Shown: positions 6,814-13,620 of the stretch, one piece after another
Layout of the letters: each line of letters opens with the position of its first letter
Position numbering within the stretch: the stretch's first letter is position 1
Virus record (IMG/VR): IMGVR_UViG_3300044904_000059
Coordinates: 1 to 23,668 of that record
Source: a virus
DNA: 23,668 bases
Direction: 5' to 3' (one strand)
Notes under the pieces: generated by a model
Databases searched by the model: none
What the model saw: the letters and a program-made list of their open reading frames with translations, nothing else
What the model was told of the DNA's origin: nothing
Position numbers and translations under genes: made by a program

Positions 6814-8436
6814 TTAATACACACCAAATGAGTATCTTGGAGACTCCAAATATGCACCGAGTGAATTGAGCATTGAAGCAACACCATCAATTTTTTTGCT
6901 CCTTGAGGACTTGTCAATGCTTTGGTTACCCATTGAATTTGTCTTAATAATTGCATTCGAAATCATCCACTTGGTTATGATATTATTCTGCAAGATGATA
7001 TTACCACTGAGTATAAGTCTTTGAAATTCTTTTATTGGCTTGTTAAGACTACCAGCATTCTGTGAGTAAGGTTGCATAATGAAAAATTGTGTTGAATTGA
7101 TTACAAACTGTGTACTATTCCACTTATCATAACTAATCATCTGTACTGCGTGACTCATATTGACCTTCTGAATATCTGCAAGTATTCTGTCATAGTCACA
7201 CACATTACCAGATGTTACGTTCATTTGTCCAAGTGCAGCAGCATTTCTGAACTTATCCTTATTTATGTTGGTATTCACCGAATCTTCGGGTACGTAATAT
7301 TCATTGAAAAAATATATCTGATTTTCTACGGGTATCATATAAGTCACCGAAGTACAGTCAGAAACACTTGAAAGGTCAACACCTACCCACACAGGCATTT
7401 CTTTAAACATCGGGTCAGATAATGTTATGTTCTGCATACTTGCAACAACAACATCTTCTGATAACCAGTCTTCATCACTATTTGCTTTTAACCATCTGTT
7501 GAAGTTCTTTACAAGCACACCATTACGTTCTGCTTCGAAGTTCGTTGCTTTGTTAACTTCTGACTCAATGAAATCGGGATAAACACTGATTGAAAGGTTC
7601 GGGTTGGCTTTTCTCCAACAGTCTTTATTTGTGTAATCATCATCATCATCAAGTGTAAATATTATGGCAAACTGTGATGGGTCATCAGCAATGCCACTAA
7701 GAATATCAGTGCAATAAGTTCTGAGTTGATAACAGAAACTCTGTTGGTCAAATCCTGCTGTTGTGATGCAAACAAATAATGGTTGCTCTCTTGAACCCAT
7801 TGATGACTTGATAACATTATACATCAAGTTATTCGGTGCTTCGTGTAGTTCGTCAATGATTGCGAAACTTGTATTAAGTCCATCGAGTTTTGATGCATCA
7901 CTTGCAGTTACTATTAGTTCACTGTCCTTGTATTTCAAACTGCTGTAATAATGTCTGATATGTTTTTTCTTTTTGTCAATCTGACTTGCAAAGGATTTGC
8001 ATTTTTTAAAGTTGACGTTCTTCGCTTGGTCTTTACTGTTGGCTGATACTACAACCTGTGCATCAACATCTGCAAGCAAATGATAAATAGCAAGAGCATC
8101 TGCCCATTGTGACTTACCATTCTTTCTTGCCATTTCAAGATATGCGTAACGTATTTTACGGGTGTTGTTGCTTACTCGGTATAGTGAATATATGGCTACA
8201 GTTATGAAAATCTGCCAGTCTTCGAGTATGAAATGCTTCTTGATTGTTTGTTCTGTAAGATAAAGTGTCTGTATGAAAGTTATAACAGCATCAACTTCTG
8301 ACTCATTATAATAATAGTCGGGATTACCTAAGTCATTTAACCACCTTTTACAAGCCAATTTGACCCAATGGCAAGCAGTGATACCACTTGATAAAACATC
8401 TTCTGCATATCTGATTGCTGTTTCTTTATTGATCAT
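6814..8436 (-). CDS. terL: Terminase large subunit
   Basis: A 540-residue DNA-packaging motor. The ATPase half has a Walker A-type loop ARKNGKS (residues 103-109), Walker B IIDE (193-196, in FAIIDELHEA) and the coupling motif ITTAG (224-228). The nuclease half shows the acidic positions D354 (VGVDLSS), D437 (SYDKWN) and D517 (KIDGVASM). This is the Terminase_1-type family of HK97-like phages. The start codon overlaps the stop of the preceding gene as TAATG, which suggests coupled translation with the probable small subunit. Confidence 0.96.
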   Translation of the reverse strand: MINKETAIRYAEDVLSSGITACHWVKLACKRWLNDLGNPDYYYNESEVDAVITFIQTLYLTEQTIKKHFILEDWQIFITVAIYSLYRVSNNTRKIRYAYLEMARKNGKSQWADALAIYHLLADVDAQVVVSANSKDQAKNVNFKKCKSFASQIDKKKKHIRHYYSSLKYKDSELIVTASDASKLDGLNTSFAIIDELHEAPNNLMYNVIKSSMGSREQPLFVCITTAGFDQQSFCYQLRTYCTDILSGIADDPSQFAIIFTLDDDDDYTNKDCWRKANPNLSISVYPDFIESEVNKATNFEAERNGVLVKNFNRWLKANSDEDWLSEDVVVASMQNITLSDPMFKEMPVWVGVDLSSVSDCTSVTYMIPVENQIYFFNEYYVPEDSVNTNINKDKFRNAAALGQMNVTSGNVCDYDRILADIQKVNMSHAVQMISYDKWNSTQFVINSTQFFIMQPYSQNAGSLNKPIKEFQRLILSGNIILQNNIITKWMISNAIIKTNSMGNQSIDKSSRSKKIDGVASMLNSLGAYLESPRYSFGVY

Positions 8437-8765
8437 TACTTCGGTTCAACATTCTTCTTAGCAACAAACCCTATTACGGGTGCTGCCTTATTTTTACTTA
8501 TTGCTTTGACAACAGCATTGAAATCATCATCATCAACACCATCACCTTGCAGTTTCTGATTCAGTTTCTTTAGGTCTTGCAACATTTTAAATGTCTGTTG
8601 TTTTAATTGATAGCATAAATATTGCTGACGTTTTTCATCATTATTATAATCATCCACAAGGTCATTATGGTGTTCAACAGTACTTATTACAATTTCTGTG
8701 CTTGCAGCATCAGCATTTATAGCAATAAGTTCTTTTTTTATTTTAGCCATTGATATCTTTTTCAT
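8436..8765 (-). CDS. Probable terminase small subunit
   Basis: A 109-residue, mostly helical protein directly before terL, sharing a TAATG overlap with it. The size, helical pattern (STEIVISTVEHHNDLVDDYNN, then QQTFKMLQDLKKLNQKLQ) and position fit small terminases of the P27 type, which bind the packaging site and load the motor. No clear HTH is visible, so the call rests on context. An internal ATG at codon 6 (MAKIKKEL, 8750) is an equally plausible start. The 5' end overlaps the endonuclease VII gene by 23 bases. Confidence 0.5.
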   Translation of the reverse strand: MKKISMAKIKKELIAINADAASTEIVISTVEHHNDLVDDYNNDEKRQQYLCYQLKQQTFKMLQDLKKLNQKLQGDGVDDDDFNAVVKAISKNKAAPVIGFVAKKNVEPK

Positions 8766-9204
8766 TGTGTTTATTTAAATATGCTTCGAATAATTCTTTT
8801 TTGGTCTCATATGTCCCAAGGTCAGTATTACATTTATAGCATAATAATCCTCTGACTTTACCTGTCTCGTGGTCGTGGTCAACATATAATGCTTTACCAT
8901 TTTCTTTTGCTGTCTTACCACAAATACTGCAACCACTAACTTGAAGTGTTAACATTTCATTGTAATCTTCTATAGTAATACCATATCTATATTTTAATCG
9001 GTGTGATTTCATTTTATCGGGATTATTTTCTTGCCACTCCTTATTACGACTTCTTGATAATTCTTTATGATTAAAATAATATCTCTTAGCAACTGCTTTT
9101 ACCGTTTCAGCATTCTTAGTTTTATATTCTTTACTGAAATTTTTCATATACGCTTTTCTTTTTTCAGCACTGATGACTTTTTCTTCTGGTGTTAATGTTC
9201 TCAT
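8743..9204 (-). CDS. Endonuclease VII family protein, copy 1
   Basis: A 153-residue protein with the endonuclease VII (His-Me finger) core: zinc pairs C92/C95 (GCSICGK) and C122/C125 (LLCYKCN), catalytic-type DHDH at 109-112 in YVDHDHETGKVRG, then N126. Residues 74-88 (YGITIEDYNEML) are the usual lead-in. In T4 the enzyme resolves branched DNA during packaging; in small phages such genes often behave as homing nucleases. Its place before the terminase genes fits a packaging role. The N-terminus MRTLTPEEKVISAEK closely matches that of the second copy at 21051-21482. Confidence 0.92.
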   Translation of the reverse strand: MRTLTPEEKVISAEKRKAYMKNFSKEYKTKNAETVKAVAKRYYFNHKELSRSRNKEWQENNPDKMKSHRLKYRYGITIEDYNEMLTLQVSGCSICGKTAKENGKALYVDHDHETGKVRGLLCYKCNTDLGTYETKKELFEAYLNKHNEKDING

Positions 9205-9216
9205 TTTTATAATATT

Positions 9217-9345
9217 TTATAATATAATAAGTGTATTTTCTACACTATACCCCACCCCAAGACCATATTTTTTAAGCCTCTGCTGGGGGTGTGATTCACA
9301 GGCAGTTACGAAAACTTCACCAAGGGGCGGGGTTAATACATTCAT
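9217..9345 (-). CDS. Very small ORF, 42 residues, unknown function
   Basis: An open frame of 42 codons that fills the gap between the lipoprotein gene (its stop ends two bases before this ATG) and the endonuclease VII gene. It reads MNVLTPPLGE... and contains KKYGLGVGYSVENTL near the end. It explains the locally GC-rich composition of this stretch. I do not recognise it. The same DNA can fold: ACCCCACCCC (9249-9258) is complementary, with one mismatch, to 9324-9333, so an RNA or DNA structure is an alternative explanation. Confidence 0.45.
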   Translation of the reverse strand: MNVLTPPLGEVFVTACESHPQQRLKKYGLGVGYSVENTLIIL

Positions 9346-9347
9346 AA

Positions 9348-9530
9348 TCAATGATTTATATTATATATTATGTGTGGCTTCTTAGGCATAACAATACTAT
9401 CATACTTAATACGTCCAGCACGATAGCAACTATCTGTCTTGATGTAATCGTAATGATGTTGATGTTCATACTCTTCTTTAGTACAACCTATGATTGTAAT
9501 TAAGAATACTATTAATATTATCTTTTTCAT
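9348..9530 (-). CDS. Small lipoprotein
   Basis: A 60-residue protein with a typical lipoprotein signal: MKK, hydrophobic core IILIVFLITI, then the lipobox I-I-G-C with the lipid-bearing cysteine at residue 16. The mature part is about 45 residues, polar, rich in His and Tyr (EYEHQHHYDYIKTDSCYRAG) and holds one further Cys. It should be anchored in a membrane of the infected cell. Small phage lipoproteins often block superinfection or alter a receptor; that role is inference here. It starts directly at the stop of the 55-residue gene before it. Confidence 0.75.
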   Translation of the reverse strand: MKKIILIVFLITIIGCTKEEYEHQHHYDYIKTDSCYRAGRIKYDSIVMPKKPHIIYNINH

Positions 9531-9698
9531 TTAGTTTAATTTTATTTTAAAGACTTCGAACTTCTTTATTGCTGCATATACTTCATCAAGAGTATAACAT
9601 TCTTTCTCCTTGCAATACATCAGTACTGCCTTGTATTGTTCATCAGTTATTGTTACTGTGAATGTTTGAATTATATCTACCTTAATTGTTTTCATCAT
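9531..9698 (-). CDS. Small conserved-looking protein, 55 residues, unknown
   Basis: Open frame from tandem ATGs (9698 or 9695) to a stop adjoining the lipoprotein start. The product MMKTIKVDIIQTFTVTITDE... has two predicted beta strands followed by helices (EQYKAVLMYCKEKE, LDEVYAAIKKF). I do not recognise the family. The late-type element CGTATTTATAA abuts its start codon, so it may be expressed together with virion genes. Confidence 0.6.
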   Translation of the reverse strand: MMKTIKVDIIQTFTVTITDEQYKAVLMYCKEKECYTLDEVYAAIKKFEVFKIKLN

Positions 9699-9709
9699 TT
9701 ATAAATACG
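9699..9709 (-). promoter_or_regulatory. Repeated late element, site 6 (short form, before the 55-residue gene)
   Basis: CGTATTTATAA directly joined to ATG, lying at the end of the sigma-like gene. The A-rich tail of the consensus is replaced by the start codons, so this is the weakest of the nine sites; if used as a promoter the transcript would be nearly leaderless. Confidence 0.4.
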
Positions 9710-9710
9710 A

Positions 9711-10373
9711 TTATAATTTTTGTTTCTTATTTTTCTTGTCCTTGAACACTCCCGACTTCAGTCCGAGTGTATAGTTAATCTGATAAAAATTTTCTTTAGT
9801 TATGCCCATAGTCTGCAAGATGTATGATTGAAATCCTTCACCATTACAGTTGTTGTTCTCAAGGTATTGTTTGAGTTGCATCAGATAAAATGCATTGGTT
9901 CTGACCTTCTCTTGTTCAATAATCTTACGGTCAAGTTCTGTGTATATAATCTCTCGTAGTTTATCTTGGTCAATGTCCAGTTCTTCATCATAATCATCAG
10001 TGGGTGTATCTTCACAAAACATATATTCAATCTTGGGTTTCTTTACTCTCAGATGTTGTCGTGTTACAGATATTAATGCGTTATTCACAACTATCCACAG
10101 GAATTGTAATACTGCTTTAATCTTCTTATCATCGAGTTTGGTTGATAGTACTTGCCAGACTTTCAGCATTGCATCTTGATGTGCTTCTTCTTTATCTTCT
10201 AAACTCCAAGATGACATATTTGTATTTACGGCATTATTAATAAGGTAGTTCAATTTGGGTTGCAATTGTCTGAATATCCTGTTACGAGTACTTGCTGATG
10301 TACAAGCAGTATAACAATAGTAGAACAGTCTTATGAGTTCGTTGTCTTCTGATGTCCAATAGTGATTACTCAT
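9711..10373 (-). CDS. Sigma-70 region 2-like protein (candidate phage sigma factor)
   Basis: A 220-residue protein. Residues about 30-108 follow the sigma region 2 pattern: IFRQLQPKLNYLINNAV, then EEAHQDAMLKVWQVLSTKL (as in 'eDavQevflrlw..l'), then FLWIVVNNALISVTRQHLR (as in 'wLyrIarNlaidylRr'). The middle (about 117-145) is acidic, and residues about 175-205 (LQTMGITKENFYQINYTLGL) could be an HTH in the place of region 4, though not a standard one. If it binds RNA polymerase it could direct it to the CGTATTTATAA elements before the virion genes. It overlaps the upstream HTH gene by 8 bases. The family call is tentative. Confidence 0.55.
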   Translation of the reverse strand: MSNHYWTSEDNELIRLFYYCYTACTSASTRNRIFRQLQPKLNYLINNAVNTNMSSWSLEDKEEAHQDAMLKVWQVLSTKLDDKKIKAVLQFLWIVVNNALISVTRQHLRVKKPKIEYMFCEDTPTDDYDEELDIDQDKLREIIYTELDRKIIEQEKVRTNAFYLMQLKQYLENNNCNGEGFQSYILQTMGITKENFYQINYTLGLKSGVFKDKKNKKQKL

Positions 10374-10653
10374 TTGCCAACATTTTTATTATGCCTGTAA
10401 TTCGTGTCGGTGTCATACCGTACTTCTGTGCTAATTCTTCTGTAGTCAACAAATCTTTATCTTTTTCTATACCCAAATACATATCTTGTATTCTCCACAG
10501 AGGAAATTTTTCGTCATCCAATAACCTATTAATATATATTTTGGCTTGCACATTAGTCATTGGATTATCTCCATAATTTTCTATATGCTCGCCTTCAATA
10601 TGACTCATTGCTATTTTCGGCTGAATTTCCTCTTGTGGCTCAACATAATCCAA
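10366..10653 (-). CDS. Small protein with C-terminal HTH
   Basis: A 95-residue protein. The last 30 residues (LTTEELAQKYGMTPTRITGIIKMLANE) have the form of a helix-turn-helix: a helix, a G-M turn, and a recognition helix. The first half is acidic and looks disordered (EPQEEIQPKIAMSHIEGEHIENYGDNP). It probably binds DNA. The stop overlaps the start of the sigma-like gene, so the two are likely made together; it might help that protein or act as its regulator. A small-terminase role is a less likely option, given the distance from terL. Confidence 0.65.
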   Translation of the reverse strand: MDYVEPQEEIQPKIAMSHIEGEHIENYGDNPMTNVQAKIYINRLLDDEKFPLWRIQDMYLGIEKDKDLLTTEELAQKYGMTPTRITGIIKMLANE

Positions 10654-10661
10654 GTACTTAA

Positions 10662-11072
10662 CTACTTTTTCGTCTTTTTTTTTAACTTAATATGTGCCCA
10701 GATAGAACGATATGCCCATTGTGGATAGTCTTCACATATAAGTGCAAGACTTTCATCACCATCATCATAACGACTTTGAATCTCTGCAATGATGCTATTT
10801 GGTATCAATTGATTCTGATGACTGAATTCCGGCTTTTTCTTTATTACCGGAGTTTTTTGACTTATTTCTGGGACTTCTACGACCTTAACTTTTTCTGGTA
10901 ATGGTATTGTATCACCCATTTTTTCGGCTGAACTAAGTTCTGCCTTGATTCTGCTGATTCTGTCATTAACATCACTTTTTATTGATGTTATCAATCCTCT
11001 GAGGATTTCTGTTTTTTGTTCTACGGTCAGTACATTCAGTATTGATTCCGTCAATTCTATTGATATTTTCAT
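10662..11072 (-). CDS. Protein with N-terminal helices and C-terminal Myb/HTH-like domain
   Basis: A 136-residue protein. Residues 1-50 are helical (LTVEQKTEILRGLITSIKSD), 55-90 are a Pro/Lys/Val-rich linker, and 91-130 (IIAEIQSRYDDGDESLALICEDYPQWAYRSIWAHIKL) look like a short HTH of the Myb/SANT type, with a basic end KLKKKTKK. DNA binding is likely; the target is unknown. It lies 8 bases before the next HTH gene in the same direction. Confidence 0.6.
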   Translation of the reverse strand: MKISIELTESILNVLTVEQKTEILRGLITSIKSDVNDRISRIKAELSSAEKMGDTIPLPEKVKVVEVPEISQKTPVIKKKPEFSHQNQLIPNSIIAEIQSRYDDGDESLALICEDYPQWAYRSIWAHIKLKKKTKK

Positions 11073-11084
11073 AATGATTATTTA

Positions 11085-11243
11085 TTAATTTTCTCCGGTT
11101 GTTCTAAAATATTCTTGTTCAATGAGTTTTCTTATAAACTCACTATAGTTAAGTCCAGCCATAAATTGTAACTTAGTCAAAATCTGAAGGCTGATGCGGA
11201 TTGCGATTCTCTCGGTTAATTTTTCTGTTTCTAACTTTTTCAT
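11085..11243 (-). CDS. Ribbon-helix-helix DNA-binding protein, 52 residues
   Basis: An open frame of 52 codons from ATG 11243. It has the Arc/CopG layout: a short strand RIAIRIS (residues 12-18), helix LQILTKLQFMAG, a turn at GLNYSE, and a second helix FIRKLIEQE. Such proteins bind palindromic operators as dimers, usually as repressors. Candidate targets in this genome are the palindromes at 12835-12852 and 13649-13672; that pairing is inference. It is 12 bases before the Myb/HTH-like gene. Confidence 0.72.
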   Translation of the reverse strand: MKKLETEKLTERIAIRISLQILTKLQFMAGLNYSEFIRKLIEQEYFRTTGEN

Positions 11244-11264
11244 TTTTTTTGGTTTTTTTAAAGC

Positions 11265-11303
11265 AGTCTTGGAGTATTTTTTTTTCTCCGAAGACTTTTT
11301 TTA
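11265..11303. terminator. Hairpin between the KilAC and RHH genes
   Basis: AGTCTTGGAG (11265-11274) pairs with CTCC-G-AAGACT (11286-11296, one bulged G) over a T-rich loop. The T7 run follows on the plus strand, so it would stop rightward (antisense) transcription best; for leftward genes it might weaken or time expression of the RHH protein. Confidence 0.5.
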
Positions 11304-11310
11304 TTATTTT

Positions 11311-11673
11311 TTAGCATACATCTGATAATTTGACTGTATACTTATTTTTTTCCACTCTCTTAGTAAATCCTATCTGAAACTCCTGTGTTTCAATCCTGCG
11401 TTTTATAAAGGCAATTCCCCTCTCTGACCATAAAGGCATCCCGACCTTCTTGTATCTACGATTGACCAAGTGCCAACGCATTAAGCCAAGACTGATTTGG
11501 CTCTGCTTTGGCTGGTTCGAGTCCAACATTATCAGACCCCAAAAACGACAACACTGTAAAAATTTGTTCCTGCCCAAGATTTTCTTACCATCCTTTAACA
11601 TAAGTACTTTTGCAACATCTGATGCATCGTACCAATAATCGTGTCTTCCTAATTCATTTTCAAATAGTATCAT
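11311..11673 (-). CDS. KilAC-type antirepressor domain protein
   Basis: A 120-residue protein that is essentially a stand-alone KilAC domain: WYDASDVAKVLMLKDGKKILGRNKF (residues 14-38), QCCRFWGLIMLDSNQPKQSQI (40-60), and LWSERGIAFIKRRI (81-94), matching the family's 'l.~~elak.l~..~~ig~nkl~~~Lr~~g~l......P.q~~~~~g~~.......T~~G~~~i~k~l'. In most phages this domain follows a KilA-N, Bro or Rha half; here no such half is present. It probably binds DNA or a repressor. It lies 21 bases downstream of the 154-residue gene. Confidence 0.75.
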   Translation of the reverse strand: MILFENELGRHDYWYDASDVAKVLMLKDGKKILGRNKFLQCCRFWGLIMLDSNQPKQSQISLGLMRWHLVNRRYKKVGMPLWSERGIAFIKRRIETQEFQIGFTKRVEKNKYTVKLSDVC

Positions 11674-11694
11674 TTGGTTTTGGTATTAATATAA

Positions 11695-12159
11695 TTATTT
11701 ACATATTTTCATTCTATCACAGACGTACATATCAGTAGTATAAGCCAGAAATATTACGTCTTTATCTTTCAGACCATTATCAACTGATGTTGTGCAGGGT
11801 AATTGCATTACACCTTGATTGTCCAGACCTACTCCATACTTAATTCTACGTGTAATATCAAAGGCAATCCAGTCATCGAAATAATAGTTGAAGTATAACT
11901 GGCAGACTGTTTTATCTTGCCTGTAGGCTTCCCGAAATGCGTCTAACTTGATTTTTTCCAGTATGGTTGCACCACTAATATCATTAATGCAGTAATACCT
12001 TTTCTTTAGTTCAACATTGTAACGGCATCCCGAAGTGCAGGCAGTCATCCGTAAATCGGTATGGTCAAATTCATTGGTATCTTCGAACTTATAAAGGTGT
12101 CCGAAGTCCGTCTTGAACTTGTTGCGTCCTATTGCGTCATCTGATTGAAAGTTGTCCAT
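11695..12159 (-). CDS. Protein of unknown function, 154 residues
   Basis: I do not recognise this protein. It is polar, mixed alpha/beta, with six scattered cysteines (TACTSGCRYN, RYYCIND, VCQLYF, QLPCTTS, YVCDRMKICK among them) and several aromatic segments (CQLYFNYYFDDWIAFDI). No signal peptide, membrane segment or known catalytic motif is visible. It is the first gene after the terminator at 12191-12231 and comes before the KilAC gene, so an early regulatory or host-takeover role is likely. I saw nothing that would make it a replication protein or endolysin. Confidence 0.7.
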   Translation of the reverse strand: MDNFQSDDAIGRNKFKTDFGHLYKFEDTNEFDHTDLRMTACTSGCRYNVELKKRYYCINDISGATILEKIKLDAFREAYRQDKTVCQLYFNYYFDDWIAFDITRRIKYGVGLDNQGVMQLPCTTSVDNGLKDKDVIFLAYTTDMYVCDRMKICK

Positions 12160-12190
12160 ATTGTCTGTATTTCTTGTTCTTGTAATTTTT

Positions 12191-12231
12191 AAAAAAAGGT
12201 GCAGGATTCTCGCACAGTCACCTGCACCTTT
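12191..12231 (-). terminator. Strong terminator in the early leftward block
   Basis: 11-bp stem AAAGGTGCAGG / CCTGCACCTTT (12195-12205 with 12221-12231), loop of 15, followed on the minus strand by a T run. It follows the 49-residue gene and precedes the 154-residue gene, so readthrough or another promoter must supply the genes beyond. Confidence 0.85.
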
Positions 12232-12246
12232 AAAACGGGATTGTTT

Positions 12247-12396
12247 TTAGAAAGAATCTATTGTTACTAATTTAACTTCACCCTTATGTTTTCCTTTTTT
12301 TATCGTAACCAATTTGGTACGGTCCGCAGATATCTGCGGACCCCCTTCAGCTATTTGAGTTTTTATTTCATTTTGCTTTACTGTTATCTTTTTCAT
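12247..12396 (-). CDS. Very small basic protein, 49 residues, unknown
   Basis: Open frame from ATG 12396 giving MKKITVKQNEIKTQIAEGGP... and ending KLVTIDSF. It is lysine-rich (KKGKHKGEVK) and strand-like, with no family I know. A perfect 22-base DNA palindrome (12321-12342) lies inside the gene, encoding EGGPQISADRT, so the same stretch is both coding and a strong inverted repeat. The gene sits between the hairpin at 12415-12437 and the terminator at 12191-12231. Confidence 0.6.
   Translation of the reverse strand: MKKITVKQNEIKTQIAEGGPQISADRTKLVTIKKGKHKGEVKLVTIDSF
12321..12342. repeat. Perfect 22-bp palindrome inside a small gene
   Basis: Arms GGTCCGCAGAT and ATCTGCGGACC with no spacer. It is much more GC-rich than its surroundings. 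Possible roles are an operator, an RNA hairpin or a recognition site for a nuclease; none is shown. Confidence 0.9.
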
Positions 12397-12414
12397 TGTC
12401 TTTGAGTTTTAATA

Positions 12415-12437
12415 TGCATCCCCCTACGGGGGATGCA
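12415..12437. other. GC-rich intergenic hairpin
   Basis: 10-bp perfect stem TGCATCCCCC / GGGGGATGCA with loop TAC, between the 76-residue and 49-residue genes. There is no good T run on the minus strand (ATATTAAAA follows), while the plus strand has CTTTGTTTTAATTTTT, so it is either a poor terminator or an RNA-stability or processing element. Confidence 0.75.
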
Positions 12438-12451
12438 CTTTGTTTTAATTT

Positions 12452-12682
12452 TTAGAGTAGGTTGCTTTCGTCTACCACTTGCTTGAGTTCACTCTGGTCT
12501 GCGAGTACTAAACTCTGTAGGTAATTGATAACCTTGCTGTGGGTAAGGAACTCTTGTCTGATATCCATTTTACCATCTTCTAAGTCTTGAAGCAATCCCA
12601 TTGTTGTTTCAATGAGTGCCTGTTTGTCCTCTAATAACTTCTGAAGTCTGTGAGGGTTGATGTTCATTGTCTGTGCTGCCAT
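12452..12682 (-). CDS. First early leftward protein, 76 residues, helical, unknown
   Basis: A 76-residue all-helical protein (HRLQKLLEDKQALIETTMGLLQDLEDG, then KVINYLQSLVLADQSELKQVV). No family is recognised. It starts about 35 bases after the leftward host-type promoter at 12722-12751, with an A-rich sequence (AAAAGAAAGAATCAA) before the ATG, so it is probably the first gene expressed leftward. ATG at codon 6 is a possible alternative start. Confidence 0.75.
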   Translation of the reverse strand: MAAQTMNINPHRLQKLLEDKQALIETTMGLLQDLEDGKMDIRQEFLTHSKVINYLQSLVLADQSELKQVVDESNLL

Positions 12683-12721
12683 TTGATTCTTTCTTTTGTC
12701 GGCTTCTGGTATCCAGTTGCT

Positions 12722-12751
12722 CGAAAATAAATACTAAAGTGGTACAGCAAA
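12722..12751 (-). promoter_or_regulatory. Leftward early promoter, Bacteroidota type
   Basis: On the minus strand: TTTG (12748-12751), 18 bases, then TATTTTCG (12722-12729), one base off TAnnTTTG. The preceding CTTTTGCTGTACC and the AGTATTTAT just before the -7 box are shared with the rightward promoter at 13987-14016, in mirrored orientation. Confidence 0.6.
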
Positions 12752-12815
12752 AGGATAAATTTTTTCAATTATTTTTTACTAACCTCTGTAAGTTGCTGAT
12801 ATATAAAGAAATAAT

Positions 12816-12960
12816 ATTTTCGAATAATGTATATCTGTTATTCGAATAACAGTATAGTGATATATATCATCTAATGTATTGATATATATCAATTACAGTA
12901 TATTTATTTGATATTCAATATCTTGCTATTTTTATCTATATATCTATATATCTATCTGAT
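12816..12960. other. AT-rich cluster of palindromes (operator field or replication origin)
   Basis: Perfect palindromes: CTGTTATTCGAATAACAG (12835-12852), TGATATATATCA (12858-12869), TTGATATATATCAA (12879-12892) and GATATT-C-AATATC (12910-12922); a half copy TTCGAATAA lies at 12819-12827, and ATCTATAT repeats follow to about 12955. No gene is present. This density of inverted repeats in AT-rich DNA suits an origin or repressor sites. Confidence 0.6.
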
Positions 12961-13076
12961 ACTGAACGCTAATATGTTATACATAGTACAGGGTTATACT
13001 ATAGTCGTCTGCGTTTAAAAGTACTGAAATTTACTTAACTCATTGATTATCAAAATAAATTTATTTTTACAGATTT

Positions 13077-13610
13077 CGTATTTATTTACAATCGCAGGAG
13101 ATAGCGTAAAAAGAATCTGGAGAACAGACATAAGACCAACAATCCCATAAGCCGATACTGAAGTAACACCTACTGGAAAGCATCACACTGAAACAACTCT
13201 TACTGAAGCATCCTTGACATACCAACGGGTATAACGCACCAAGGGACAAACAAACACAGCAGTTTTAACTAACACTGTTTACGGTACAGGAAAGTACTTC
13301 AGTAAGGATAAAAATTAGTATAAAGTGTTTGAATGGTGATGACAAGTTCTCTGTAGTGGCAAACAAAAAATAGCCTATGCAATGTTTCAAAAGATATCAT
13401 AGGACACGATATGGCTTCAGAGAATGCTATAAAAAACGCATATACTTACTATCAAATATGCTACGTATGAAATGTACGTGTGGAGTTATGAGCAGTTATC
13501 ATCTTGCCTGTTTTCAAGTTTTCTGGGTTGATGCAGGACATATCGTGGAGTTAAGGACTTTACTATGTCCTATAGTGAAAAATACCTAAAGTAATACTTG
13601 AGATAGAATA
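13077..13610 (+). ncRNA. Candidate structured non-coding RNA region
   Basis: A plus-strand CGTATTTAT element (13077-13085) precedes about 500 bases without a convincing ORF. Long-range complementarity: TACTGAAGTA (13156-13165) with TACTTCAGTA (13295-13304), 10 bp perfect; ATAGGAC + ACGATATG (13399-13413) with CATATCGT (13539-13546) and GTCCTAT (13567-13573). A competing local stem AGGACATA / TATGTCCT (13535-13542 with 13564-13571) reuses the last strand. No terminator is evident, so ends are approximate and the RNA itself is inference. Confidence 0.3.
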
Positions 13611-13620
13611 TTAAAAAGTC

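Noticed and set aside
13018-13130. 38-codon minus-strand frame (MSVLQILFTLSPAIVNK...)
   Set aside because: Length and composition are within chance for AT-rich DNA, with no promoter or coupling to a neighbour.
13377-13589. 70-codon plus-strand frame
   Set aside because: Odd composition, no start context, no known family, and it lies over the complementarity that suggests RNA structure.
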